From NCBI RefSeq assembly GCF_000017625.1, contig NC_009712.1, positions 1,302,001 through 1,366,000 of the forward strand: a stretch of DNA of 64,000 nt, given 5' to 3'. The DNA comes from Methanoregula boonei 6A8 (GTDB lineage: Archaea; Halobacteriota; Methanomicrobia; Methanomicrobiales; Methanospirillaceae). Both the position numbers and the translations under genes were made by a program. This document shows, in pieces, positions 1 to 8,191 of the stretch; the first letter of the stretch is position 1; every line of letters starts with the position of its first letter. The notes under the pieces are model-generated. The model was not told where the DNA came from. It made no database searches and saw only the letters and a program-made list of their open reading frames with translations.

Positions 1-460
1 CATTTGCCACACCGTCAGGAAGCGGGTTCTCAATGATGATCACAAGCTTCGGGTCCTCCGAGAGCTGGGGATCGGTGACAAAGATCTGGCGGATCGCAAG
101 CGAATGGTTTGAGAGTACCCGGAGTGCGGCGCTGACAATCCCGCGCTCGTTTGCGTCCTTAGGCATCACCACAATGACCGAGTAGCCAAGGGTTTCAGCC
201 ACCCGGCTCAGGTCGGGTGTGGCCCGCATATTCAGGAAGATCTCGCGCAGGGAAGTCTTTTCAAGGATGCGCCGGGCAGTTGAATCCACAACGCGCCTGT
301 CCGATCCAATGGCCTTTGCAATGGAGGTGGCGGGGATCTCGATACCGTTACAACAGACTCTTCCTTCCTCGTTGATGCCAAACCCGTTTTCGAGAAGAAA
401 CCGGACCACCCGGGACTGGGAGGGCGAGTCGGCAAATTCGCGGATGATATCAGCCCACAT
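1..460 (-). CDS. ACT-domain regulator, 3' end cut by window edge
   Basis: The minus frame is open from an ATG at 458-460 to the left edge, giving 153 visible residues with no stop, so the C-terminus is missing. The N-terminal part (about residues 1-75) looks like a winged-helix region with the stretch ATSIAKAIGSDRRVVDSTAR. Residues 85-153 look like an ACT fold (YSVIVVMPKDANERGIVSA). This two-part layout matches the archaeal family described as predicted regulators of amino acid metabolism with an ACT domain (COG2150), usually about 165 residues, so only a few residues should be lost. The ligand and target genes are unknown. Family assignment is from memory of sequence style. Confidence 0.75.
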   Translation of the reverse strand, partial: MWADIIREFADSPSQSRVVRFLLENGFGINEEGRVCCNGIEIPATSIAKAIGSDRRVVDSTARRILEKTSLREIFLNMRATPDLSRVAETLGYSVIVVMPKDANERGIVSAALRVLSNHSLAIRQIFVTDPQLSEDPKLVIIIENPLPDGVAN

Positions 461-713
461 GTATGCACCGGGTATAACGCAGGAAAATATACATGTATGC
501 ATCGGTGCTGCCATCAGCGTATACGATTGCAGCGATCGCCCGTTTCTTCCGCGGCAAATGCTGGATCGTCGGCCCCTGGTGAGTTTCCTGACAGGGGCAG
601 GACGGAATCGGCCATAACATTCTTTTAGATAGACAACCTTTTTGTTATGGCACAAAAGGCAGGCCAGAGCACATTCTCCGGCGAAAAGCCACAGTGCAGT
701 AATTCTTCATTGG

Positions 714-798
714 GCGAGGGTAGCCAAGCCAGGTCAAAGGCGCTAGGTTGAGGGCCTAGTCTCGTAGGAGTTCTTGGGTTCGAATCCCATCCCTCGCA
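714..798 (+). tRNA. tRNA-Leu (anticodon GAG)
   Basis: The acceptor stem GCGAGGG (714-720) pairs with CCCTCGC (791-797), with discriminator A at 798. The anticodon stem CTAGG/CCTAG encloses the loop TTGAGGG, giving anticodon GAG. A long variable arm and the T-arm GGGTTCGAATCCC confirm a class II leucine tRNA. No CCA is encoded. A T-run starts right after the gene (about 801-805) and probably ends transcription. No intron is seen. Confidence 0.96.
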
Positions 799-1031
799 CT
801 TTTTCTGATTTGATTGAGCGTTATCTGGGTTCTGTCATGTCTGAAGGATTTGGAAAGATATCAACATCGAAAAGAGAGAGTCAGATCCCGCAGCCTTGAA
901 AGAACCATCTTTAAGACTGTTTAAATATTTGGCGGGGTAGTGATTGACGGAGTCTTTTCTTCGGGTCACAACAACGCACCAGAACCGGCAGCTCTTTCCT
1001 GACAAGGATAACCTCTGAAAATTCCAGCCGG

Positions 1032-1925
1032 CTATCCCTCAACAACCTTGATAAGTGATTCTATAACCTTGTCTACACTTGCCCACGTGGCACTGTCTCC
1101 GCGCCGGATAATAAACGGTCGTCCTTCGTCACCGGCCTTCCGCATATCAATATCCAGGGGGATCGCACCAAGGAAGGGAACCGAGAATTCTTCTGCAATC
1201 TTTTTACCGCCACCTTTACCGAAGAGATCGATCTCCTCGCCGCAATGGGGGCAGATCATGCCGCTCATGTTCTCGATGACCCCAAGCACCGGGATGTTGA
1301 GTTTTTCCACAAATTTTATGGCCTTTTTGGAATCAAGCGTAGCAACATCCTGAGGTGTTGTTACAATCACTGCACCCCGTACATTAGGCGCAAGCTGGAC
1401 TATACTAAGAGCCTCATCACCCGTGCCCGGGGGAAGATCCACAACGAGATAGTCAAGCGAACCCCAGTTGACATCTTCAAGGAACTGACGGATTGCCGCC
1501 GTCTTCATGGGTCCGCGCCAGATAATCGGTGTACTCGTATCCGGGAGAAGGAGTGCCATGGAGATAACCGAGAGCGAGCCGGTAACGTGAACCGGTTCGA
1601 TCCTCTTTCCTAATGTAAGAAGTTTATGGCTTTCAATGCCCAGCATTTTCGGAATAGTTGGGCCGTGGAGATCGAGGTCAAGAAGTCCGACATTGTAGCC
1701 ATGGCCGGACAAAGCATAAGCAAGGTTGACTGAAACAGTCGATTTTCCCACACCTCCTTTCCCTGAGAGCACAAGGATTACATGGTTAACCCCGATATTT
1801 GCTTTTGAAGGAAGGCCGGGTTTTGCTTCGGAGCAACTGCTCGCAGAGGGGCAACCGGCGCACGTATGTGAGCAGGTCTCTTTTGTGGGTTTTTCCGGGG
1901 GTGTACCATTAGTTTGTTCTGCCAT
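1032..1925 (-). CDS. Mrp/NBP35-family Fe-S cluster carrier ATPase
   Basis: A 297-residue P-loop ATPase of the Mrp/ApbC/NBP35 family, which binds and delivers Fe-S clusters in the cytoplasm. The deviant Walker A GKGGVGKS lies at about residues 55-62. The N-terminus carries Cys18, 22, 25 and 31, a pattern like eukaryotic NBP35, and a CPHC motif near residue 225 is the expected bridging cluster site between two subunits. The start is ATG 1925 behind GGGGG about 6 nt upstream. It lies 65 nt downstream of the GAPDH gene on the same strand and may share its transcript. Methanogens carry many Fe-S proteins, which fits a housekeeping role. Confidence 0.92.
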   Translation of the reverse strand: MAEQTNGTPPEKPTKETCSHTCAGCPSASSCSEAKPGLPSKANIGVNHVILVLSGKGGVGKSTVSVNLAYALSGHGYNVGLLDLDLHGPTIPKMLGIESHKLLTLGKRIEPVHVTGSLSVISMALLLPDTSTPIIWRGPMKTAAIRQFLEDVNWGSLDYLVVDLPPGTGDEALSIVQLAPNVRGAVIVTTPQDVATLDSKKAIKFVEKLNIPVLGVIENMSGMICPHCGEEIDLFGKGGGKKIAEEFSVPFLGAIPLDIDMRKAGDEGRPFIIRRGDSATWASVDKVIESLIKVVEG

Positions 1926-1990
1926 GGATTACCCCCGGACAACGAATCCATAGAGAAGATTGTATCTTCGTAGATTCTCCGTTTGTGCTC

Positions 1991-3007
1991 TCATCCGGCC
2001 TCCATGCGACCTGCAATATATGACGCGAGATCCAACAGTCGCCTCGCATAGCCCCACTCGTTGTCGTACCAGGCCATCACTTTGACCACATTCCCGTTGA
2101 CAACAGCGGTCGATGAGGCATCGATGATTGCGGAATGCGGATTCCCGATGATATCGGCCGACACCAGCTCATCCTCGCAATACTCCATGATGCCGGCCAA
2201 CTCGTTTTCGGCTGCCATCTTCAGGATATCATTGACCTCCTGAACGGTGACGTGCCGTCCGACATGCACTACGATATCGGTGATCGCCCCATCCGGGACG
2301 GGAGCACGGATTGCCATCGCGTGCATTTTACCCTTCAGTGCCGGGATGGTCAATGCCGTCGCCTCTGCGGCACCGGTTGTCGAAGGGACCAGTGATACTG
2401 CCGCAGCCCGTCCCCGCCGTTTGGTTCGTGCCGAGTCGTCAACCAGCGCCTGACTCGCGGTATATGCGTGAACGGTTGTCATCATCAGGGATTCGATACC
2501 GAACGCATCATTGAGCACTTTAGCCACGGGAGCGAGACTGTTTGTCGTACAAGATGCATTCGAGACTATGTGGTGTTTTTTCGGATCGAAGGACCTCTCG
2601 TTGACACCGATTACGAAGGTCGCATCAGCATCCGCTGACGGGGCGCTGATGATAACCCTGGAAGCACCTGCTGTGATATGTGCAGCAGCCGCTATCCGCT
2701 TCGTGAACACACCGGTGCATTCGAGCACTATATCGATACCGTGTTCCTTCCATGGGATCCGGGCCGGATCACGGTTATTCACGACGTCAAGCCGGTGGGA
2801 TCCGAGCGTGAGGTAATCCTCGCCATACGACACCGGAAATGGGGCTTTGCCATGAACTGAATCGTATTTGATCAGGTACGCAAGATCCTCCAGGGATGTC
2901 GAGGAATTAGCGGTAGTAAGCCGGATATTACCCGGCGGGTTTTCTGCATAATGCCTGAGCACCAGCCTCCCGATTCGTCCAAGACCGTTAATTGCAATAG
3001 TTTTGAT
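1991..3007 (-). CDS. gap: Class I glyceraldehyde-3-phosphate dehydrogenase, no canonical start codon
   Basis: Oxidises glyceraldehyde-3-phosphate with NAD(P) and phosphate. The bacterial/eukaryotic-type active site SNASCTTN places the catalytic Cys near residue 153, and WYDNEWGY lies near the C-terminus. The nucleotide-binding start AINGLGRIGRLVLR is encoded only upstream of the first canonical start (GTG 2962). Reading back, the frame reaches a TGA with no ATG, GTG or TTG. Two ATC codons (3010-3008 and 3007-3005) follow a perfect GGAGGT at 3020-3015 by 4 and 7 nt, so I place the start at 3007. The usual acidic NAD-selecting residue after beta-2 is replaced by a TANSSTS stretch, which suggests NADP use (inference). 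Most methanogens use the unrelated archaeal GAPDH, so lateral transfer is likely. Confidence 0.85.
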   Translation of the reverse strand: MKTIAINGLGRIGRLVLRHYAENPPGNIRLTTANSSTSLEDLAYLIKYDSVHGKAPFPVSYGEDYLTLGSHRLDVVNNRDPARIPWKEHGIDIVLECTGVFTKRIAAAAHITAGASRVIISAPSADADATFVIGVNERSFDPKKHHIVSNASCTTNSLAPVAKVLNDAFGIESLMMTTVHAYTASQALVDDSARTKRRGRAAAVSLVPSTTGAAEATALTIPALKGKMHAMAIRAPVPDGAITDIVVHVGRHVTVQEVNDILKMAAENELAGIMEYCEDELVSADIIGNPHSAIIDASSTAVVNGNVVKVMAWYDNEWGYARRLLDLASYIAGRMEAG

Positions 3008-3014
3008 GATGGCA

Positions 3015-3020
3015 ACCTCC
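3015..3020 (-). promoter_or_regulatory. Strong Shine-Dalgarno of GAPDH gene, deciding a non-ATG start
   Basis: On the minus strand this reads GGAGGT, complementary to the 16S rRNA 3' end. No canonical start lies downstream in the GAPDH frame at normal spacing. The only in-frame candidates at 4-7 nt are the two ATC codons, which precede the conserved AINGLGRIGR segment. A TTG overlapping the motif is in another frame. Confidence 0.6.
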
Positions 3021-3187
3021 TGTCATTACCGGCGTGATCACTACGTTTGCGGCCTAATATCAGTTGGCGTTCGAATCAGATTTTAAAACAAATTTTGAAA
3101 AATAACGAAATCTATAACTGTGCTATTAGCATCTCAACCGGACTGAAAGAGATTTGAGAAAAATAGGTGAAATTCGGGGGGAATCTG

Positions 3188-3334
3188 GTGGTAAACGTCC
3201 AGAAATCCGGTGAAATATACCGGTGCATGATATGCGGAAATGTCGTTGTGGTAAAAGAAGCAGGTGGCGGGGAAATTACCTGCCACAACGAGCCGATGCA
3301 GCTGGTAGAATCACCAGAGAACAAATCCGGGTAG
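3188..3334 (+). CDS. Desulforedoxin-like small metal-binding protein
   Basis: A 48-residue protein starting at GTG 3188, 6 nt after a GGGGGG run. The sequence YRCMICGNVVVVKEAGGGE followed by ITCHNEPM is the desulforedoxin fold, the N-terminal Fe(SCys)4 domain of desulfoferrodoxin. The family normally has CxxC and then CC; here the final Cys is His (CH), giving a Cys3His or altered site. It stands alone, so it is not the N-terminus of a superoxide reductase. Role in oxygen defence or electron transfer is inferred. Confidence 0.8.
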   Translation: MVNVQKSGEIYRCMICGNVVVVKEAGGGEITCHNEPMQLVESPENKSG

Positions 3335-3636
3335 ATGAGAGATAAAATCAGCCTTCCCCCTAGAATGGAGACGTCATACGGTTCGAAGTTGCGTTGCTCT
3401 TGTATTAAAGGGACTTAATGAAAATGATATTGTCGTGATACATTATCCTTGACTATATAAACATCCCGACAACGCAACAGAACCACGGTGTATTTCTCTA
3501 AAAATATGCAACTCCGCTGCCAAAGATTCCTGAGAAAAGCCCGGTCCGCGATCCATCAATTGCCGAAAATTATCACCCTGACGATGAACAGGGTAAACCC
3601 CACCCCCCCCCAAATCCACCCTGATCACTTACCCCC

Positions 3637-3900
3637 ATCCGGGCCCGATTTGAGCCCGGATGACCCTTTTTTGGATCCATCGGAGCCCGTATCGGGCTCC
3701 GTTTCCCCACTTTCCAAAATAAGCCCAAATTGGCCATATTTTTGCAATCGGACGATTTTAATGACCCTCATAAAGGCCCTTTCCTGCTCGTTTCCGGATC
3801 AAAACGGGTTTTTGTATGATCCCGGAAAAAGGTGCCAAAAAAAGGCCTCTATGGGCCGATTATGGGCATTATATGGGGCTCAATTTGGGCTTATTTTTGA
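3637..3900 (+). repeat. Structured intergenic repeat, copy A
   Basis: About 264 bp that recur in inverted orientation at 23112-23364. A core of more than 50 bp around 3776-3830 is identical. Hairpins visible here: ATCCGGGC (3637-3644) with GCCCGGAT (3654-3661); a perfect 9-bp CGGAGCCCG-TAT-CGGGCTCCG palindrome (3681-3701); and TTCCGGATCA (3792-3801) with TGATCCCGGAA (3817-3827). No long ORF is shared between the copies. A mobile MITE-like element or a structured RNA family both fit. Confidence 0.9.
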
Positions 3901-4100
3901 GAATGAGGGCCATTAAGGGGTTTAAAATTTGAAGATGGCGATCGGGCGGTTTTACGGGCTTATTTTCTCCCGGTTTTTGGAATAAATATCCTAATGCGTA
4001 TTCGTAACCCGGCATATGCCTGCCCGGCAAAACCGCAATCACACCATTTTTCCTCTGAGTGCAAGATTGCCCCGGCACCATTTTTTCGCGGGAAGACAAA

Positions 4101-4114
4101 GAGTAATATTAATA
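4101..4114 (+). promoter_or_regulatory. Candidate TATA box for mgtA
   Basis: An AT-rich TAATATTAATAC element lies about 105 nt upstream of the ATPase start, which would give a leader of roughly 80 nt. A leader of that length could hold a magnesium-sensing element, but no known fold was recognised. Confidence 0.4.
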
Positions 4115-4217
4115 CACTTACCTTGGAACATCAGCTAACAGGATTTTTCCGGGGAATGCGAAATCTGCACCGGAGTATCAGGAACTTTGCAGGAGATTTA
4201 ACAAGGGTACGTGAGTC

Positions 4218-6812
4218 ATGTTCGGCAAAAAGACAAAGCAGGATCAACAACAGGGTAACGAACAGGACACGCAGCTGCATGCCCTTCCCGTGGAAGGCGT
4301 ATTTGCCCGGCTTGGCACCTCTCCCCAGGGACTCTCCTCCGCGGAAGCGACCGCCCGAGCGGCAAAGTACGGGCCAAACGATATCTCGCAGGTAAAAAAG
4401 CGCCCGATCCTGCTCCAGTACCTGGAGCACTTCAAGAATTTCCTGATCATCATCCTGCTTTTAGCGGCTGTACTCTCCGCGTTTACCGGCGGGGTCACAA
4501 GCGCGATTATTATCATTATTATCGTTTTTATCAGCGTCACCATCGACTTTTTCCAGGAATACCGGGCCGGACAGGCAGCCGAGCTCTTAAGAAAAAAGAT
4601 CATCACCAATGCCTCGGTGCTCCGTGACGGGACCGTGCAGGAAGTCCCCATCTTCGAGCTTGTCCCGGGTGATATCATCTTCCTGTCTGCCGGGGATATC
4701 GTGCCCGCGGATGCGCGGATGATCACCGGCCGGGACCTGTATGTGAACCAGTCTGCCCTGACCGGTGAACCCTACCCTGCAGAAAAAATGCCCGGCGTTT
4801 CAGATCCTGCAAAACCCCTGGCAGAGGCAGAGAACTACATCTTTCTTGGAACCTCGGTCGTGAGCGGGACCGCGACTGCCGTTGTCACAAAGACCGGCGC
4901 TGCAACCGAGTTTGGGAGCGTGGCAAAGACGCTTGTGGCCCGCCCTCCCGAGACCGAGTTTGAGCGCGGCCTGCGGCACTTCAGCTACCTAATGACCCAG
5001 TTCGTTTTTGCCCTGGTCATTTTTGTCTTCTTTGTGAACGCGCTTATCAAGCAGGACATCTTAAACTCCCTTCTCTTCTCGGTCGCTCTTGCAGTAGGAA
5101 TGGTGCCCGAGCTTTTGCCCATGATCCTCTCCCTCAATCTCTCCAAGGGTGCGATTGCTATGTCGGAGAAGGGGGCGATTGTCAAGCACCCGGCCTCGAT
5201 CCAGAACTTCGGGAGCATGGACGTGCTCTGCACTGACAAGACCGGGACCCTTACCGACAACCAGATTGCACTTGTCCGGCATCTTGACACGGAGGGAAAC
5301 GACAGCGAAGAGGTGCTCACCTACTCCTACATCAACAGCACTTTTGGCACCGGCCTCAAAAGCCCGCTCGACGAAGCGGTGCTCAGGTTCCGGCATATCG
5401 ATATCGGCGACTATACCAAGATCGATGAGATCCCGTTTGACTTTGTCCGGAAAAGGGTCTCTGTTGTCGCAAAAACAAAAGGCGGATCGGTGATCATTGC
5501 AAAAGGCGCTCCTGAAGAGGTCCTGCGGATCTGTACAGCCGAGGATAAGGGCGGCCTTATCCAGTCACTGGACGATGAGGCCCGGGCCCGGATCCAGAAG
5601 ATCTATGACGAGCAGAGCACCCAGGGTTTCCGGACGCTTGCAGTCTGTTACCGCACCCTGACCGGGGACCAGACCGCATTTTCCATAGATGACGAAAAGG
5701 AAATGATCCTTGTCGGGCTCATCACCTTTATTGACCCGCCAAAGGAGAGCGCCCGCGAATCAGTAGAACTCCTTGCCCGGTCCGGGATCGAACTCAAGAT
5801 CCTGACCGGCGACAACGAGCTGGTCACAAGGAAAACCTGCGAGCTGATCGGCCTTCCCATAAAAGGTGTCCTCACCGGAGCCGAGATCGCAAACCTCGAT
5901 ACAGAAGGGCTCTCGCGGGTAGTAAACGACATTACCATCTTTGCGCGGGTAACCCCGGTCCAGAAAAACCGGGTGATGAATGCCTTAAAAAAGAACGGCC
6001 ACGTGGTCGGGTTCATGGGCGACGGGATCAACGATGCACCTTCCATACGGGAGGCAGATGTCGGGATCTCGGTGGCAAACGCTGTGGATATCGCAAAAGA
6101 GTCCGCGGATATCATTCTCCTGAAAAACGATCTCCGGATACTCCATGACGGGGTGATTGAAGGGAGGAAGACGGTGGGGAACACCATGAAGTACATCCTC
6201 ATGAACACCAGTTCCAATTTCGGGAACATGTTCAGCGTTGCCGGGGCCTCGATCTTCCTTCCCTTCCTTCCCATGCTCCCGATCCAGATCCTGCTCAACA
6301 ACCTCCTCTACAGCCTATCCCAGGTGGCGATCCCGACCGACAACGTGGATGCGGATTATACCAAAACTCCCAAGAAATGGGACATAGGCTTCATCAAGGA
6401 CTTCACCATCCTCTTTGGCCCTTTGAGTTCGATCTTCGATTACATCACCTTCTTTATCCTGCTCTATTTCTTCGAGGCCAACTCTGCGCTCTTCCAGACC
6501 TCGTGGTTCGTGGAATCGATCTGCACTCAGACGCTGATCGTCTTTGTTATCCGGACACGGGTTGTACCGTTCTATACGAGCAGGCCAAGCAAACTCCTTG
6601 TAATCTGTGCAGGAATCATTACCGCTGTCGGGTGCATCCTGCCGTTTACGATCCTCGGGGCATTCTTCGGGTTTGTCCAGCCGCCCCTGACATTCTATGC
6701 CGCATTAATTCTCATCGTGGGCGGGTACATCCTTCTCGTCGAACTGGCGAAACGGTGGTTCTACCGGAGATACGCATCCTCTGTTGAGAGAAAGAAAATG
6801 CCGAGTGCCTAA
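4218..6812 (+). CDS. mgtA: Mg2+-transporting P-type ATPase (MgtA/MgtB type)
   Basis: An 864-residue P3B-type ATPase that brings magnesium across the membrane at the cost of ATP. The phosphorylation motif DKTGTLT lies near residue 339, the actuator motif TGEP near residue 180, and the hinge motif GDGINDAP near residue 603. Pairs of membrane helices precede the actuator domain and flank the catalytic core, with six near the C-terminus, matching MgtA length and topology. The start is ATG 4218. It stands alone between the repeat region and the TetR operon, so it probably has its own promoter at about 4105. Methanogens rarely need MgtA at normal Mg2+, so induction on limitation is likely (inference). 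Confidence 0.93.
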   Translation: MFGKKTKQDQQQGNEQDTQLHALPVEGVFARLGTSPQGLSSAEATARAAKYGPNDISQVKKRPILLQYLEHFKNFLIIILLLAAVLSAFTGGVTSAIIIIIIVFISVTIDFFQEYRAGQAAELLRKKIITNASVLRDGTVQEVPIFELVPGDIIFLSAGDIVPADARMITGRDLYVNQSALTGEPYPAEKMPGVSDPAKPLAEAENYIFLGTSVVSGTATAVVTKTGAATEFGSVAKTLVARPPETEFERGLRHFSYLMTQFVFALVIFVFFVNALIKQDILNSLLFSVALAVGMVPELLPMILSLNLSKGAIAMSEKGAIVKHPASIQNFGSMDVLCTDKTGTLTDNQIALVRHLDTEGNDSEEVLTYSYINSTFGTGLKSPLDEAVLRFRHIDIGDYTKIDEIPFDFVRKRVSVVAKTKGGSVIIAKGAPEEVLRICTAEDKGGLIQSLDDEARARIQKIYDEQSTQGFRTLAVCYRTLTGDQTAFSIDDEKEMILVGLITFIDPPKESARESVELLARSGIELKILTGDNELVTRKTCELIGLPIKGVLTGAEIANLDTEGLSRVVNDITIFARVTPVQKNRVMNALKKNGHVVGFMGDGINDAPSIREADVGISVANAVDIAKESADIILLKNDLRILHDGVIEGRKTVGNTMKYILMNTSSNFGNMFSVAGASIFLPFLPMLPIQILLNNLLYSLSQVAIPTDNVDADYTKTPKKWDIGFIKDFTILFGPLSSIFDYITFFILLYFFEANSALFQTSWFVESICTQTLIVFVIRTRVVPFYTSRPSKLLVICAGIITAVGCILPFTILGAFFGFVQPPLTFYAALILIVGGYILLVELAKRWFYRRYASSVERKKMPSA

Positions 6813-6913
6813 AAAAAAGACAATCGGCACGAAAAATTTTTCCCGATGCAGGATTTGCAGATTTCTCTTTTTGCCCGGTTCTGTAACCGGTGTTTCACGA
6901 AAGAACCGGAATG

Positions 6914-6939
6914 CATATATGGACTGACTGACCAGTCAA
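6914..6939 (+). promoter_or_regulatory. Promoter with TetR-type operator before the aldo/keto reductase operon
   Basis: A TATA-like GCATATATGG (6914-6923) is directly followed by the inverted repeat TGACTG-AC-CAGTCA (6926-6939). The ATG lies at 6959. The dyad sits where the transcription start is expected, so a bound repressor would block RNA polymerase. This type of TGACTG/CAGTCA dyad is common for TetR-family operators, and the operon itself encodes a TetR regulator (8869-9516), so autoregulation is the simplest reading. Confidence 0.65.
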
Positions 6940-6958
6940 TTTAATCACAGGTGCACCC

Positions 6959-8191
6959 ATGCTCTACCGTACCGTTCCAAAAACCGGCGAACAGCTTTCC
7001 GCGCTTGGCTTTGGCTGCATGCGCTACCCGTCAAAGAACCGGGGGATTGATGAAGAGCGGACGATCCGCCAGATCCGCCACGCGATCGATAACGGGGTCA
7101 ATTATTTCGACACCGCTCCGCTCTACCACCTGGGAAAAAGCGAACCGATCCTTGCAAAGGCGCTCCAGGACGGGTACCGCCAAAAGGTAAAGATTGCAAC
7201 AAAGCTTCCCCACTGGACGGTCAAGGAGCGTGCCGACATGGACCGGATCCTTGCAAAGCACCTGGCAACCCTCCAGACCGATCATATCGATTACTACCTG
7301 CTCCACAGCCTTGCCGGAGAGAGCTGGGAGAGACTCCTGAAGCTTGGGATCCTTGAGTTCCTCGATTCGGCAAAGGCATCCGGGAAGATCAAAAATGCCG
7401 GGTTCTCGTTCCACGGAAATTTCGAGGAATTTAAACCAATCGTGGACGGGTACGACTGGCAGTTCTGCCAGATCCAGTACAATCTTCTTGACGAGCACAA
7501 CCAGGCCGGGACCGCCGGGCTCCGGTATTCCGCAGGAAAAGGACTCGCGGTGATGGTGATGGAGCCCCTGCGGGGGGGAAGCCTTGCCGGCCATGTACCG
7601 GACGAAGTGCAGAAGATCTATGACCGGGCACCGGTAAAAAGATCCGCGGCCGAATGGGCCCTGCGCTGGGTACTTGACCACCCGGAGGTGACCGTTGTCC
7701 TCTCGGGCATGAACGACGAGGCCCAGATCGACGAGAATATCCGTACAGCAGGTGCGGTCCTTCCCCGGTCACTCACACCCGAAGACCGGGCCATCCTGGA
7801 CGATGCAAAGGCTGCATTCAGACAGCTCATGAAAGTGGGCTGCACCGGCTGCGGGTACTGCATGCCCTGCCCGGCCGGGGTGGATATCCCGGGTTGTTTT
7901 GCATTCTACAATGCCCGCCACCTCTTCCCCAAAGACAAAAATCCGCGTTTCCAGTACATCGGCCACCACGGAGGCCTCTTAAACAAGCCCTCAAATGCCG
8001 GCCTGTGCAAGAACTGCGGCAAGTGCGAGAAGGCCTGTCCCCAGCACCTGCCGATCCCCCGGCTCCTAAAGGATGTGAAAGCCGACATGGAGGGCATGGC
8101 AATGCTGCTTGTCCCGGTTCTTAAGGGAGGACTCTGGTGCATGAACGCGGCCTCGGGCATCCGCTCGGTCTTTTCCCGGGAGAAAACGTAA
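6959..8191 (+). CDS. Aldo/keto reductase with C-terminal ferredoxin-like domain
   Basis: A 410-residue protein. Residues 1-280 form the aldo/keto reductase barrel, with the tetrad visible as Asp and Tyr in YFDTAPLYH, Lys in KIATKL and His in LLHS. Residues 295-365 carry two cysteine clusters (CTGCGYCMPC and CKNCGKCEKAC) typical of 4Fe-4S binding in the COG1453 family. The substrate is unknown; electrons may come from ferredoxin instead of, or besides, NADPH (inference). It is the first gene of the TetR-linked operon, and its TAA directly abuts the next ATG at 8192. Confidence 0.9.
   Translation: MLYRTVPKTGEQLSALGFGCMRYPSKNRGIDEERTIRQIRHAIDNGVNYFDTAPLYHLGKSEPILAKALQDGYRQKVKIATKLPHWTVKERADMDRILAKHLATLQTDHIDYYLLHSLAGESWERLLKLGILEFLDSAKASGKIKNAGFSFHGNFEEFKPIVDGYDWQFCQIQYNLLDEHNQAGTAGLRYSAGKGLAVMVMEPLRGGSLAGHVPDEVQKIYDRAPVKRSAAEWALRWVLDHPEVTVVLSGMNDEAQIDENIRTAGAVLPRSLTPEDRAILDDAKAAFRQLMKVGCTGCGYCMPCPAGVDIPGCFAFYNARHLFPKDKNPRFQYIGHHGGLLNKPSNAGLCKNCGKCEKACPQHLPIPRLLKDVKADMEGMAMLLVPVLKGGLWCMNAASGIRSVFSREKT

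Larger units (their letters stand above)
3335..4217 (+). other. Gene-free region around repeat copy A
   Basis: About 880 nt with no convincing gene on either strand. It contains the structured repeat copy A (3637-3900), a C-run near 3601-3610, and near its right end the promoter and leader of the P-type ATPase. Open frames here (for example 3488-3916) run through the repeat and have no protein-like character. Confidence 0.6.
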
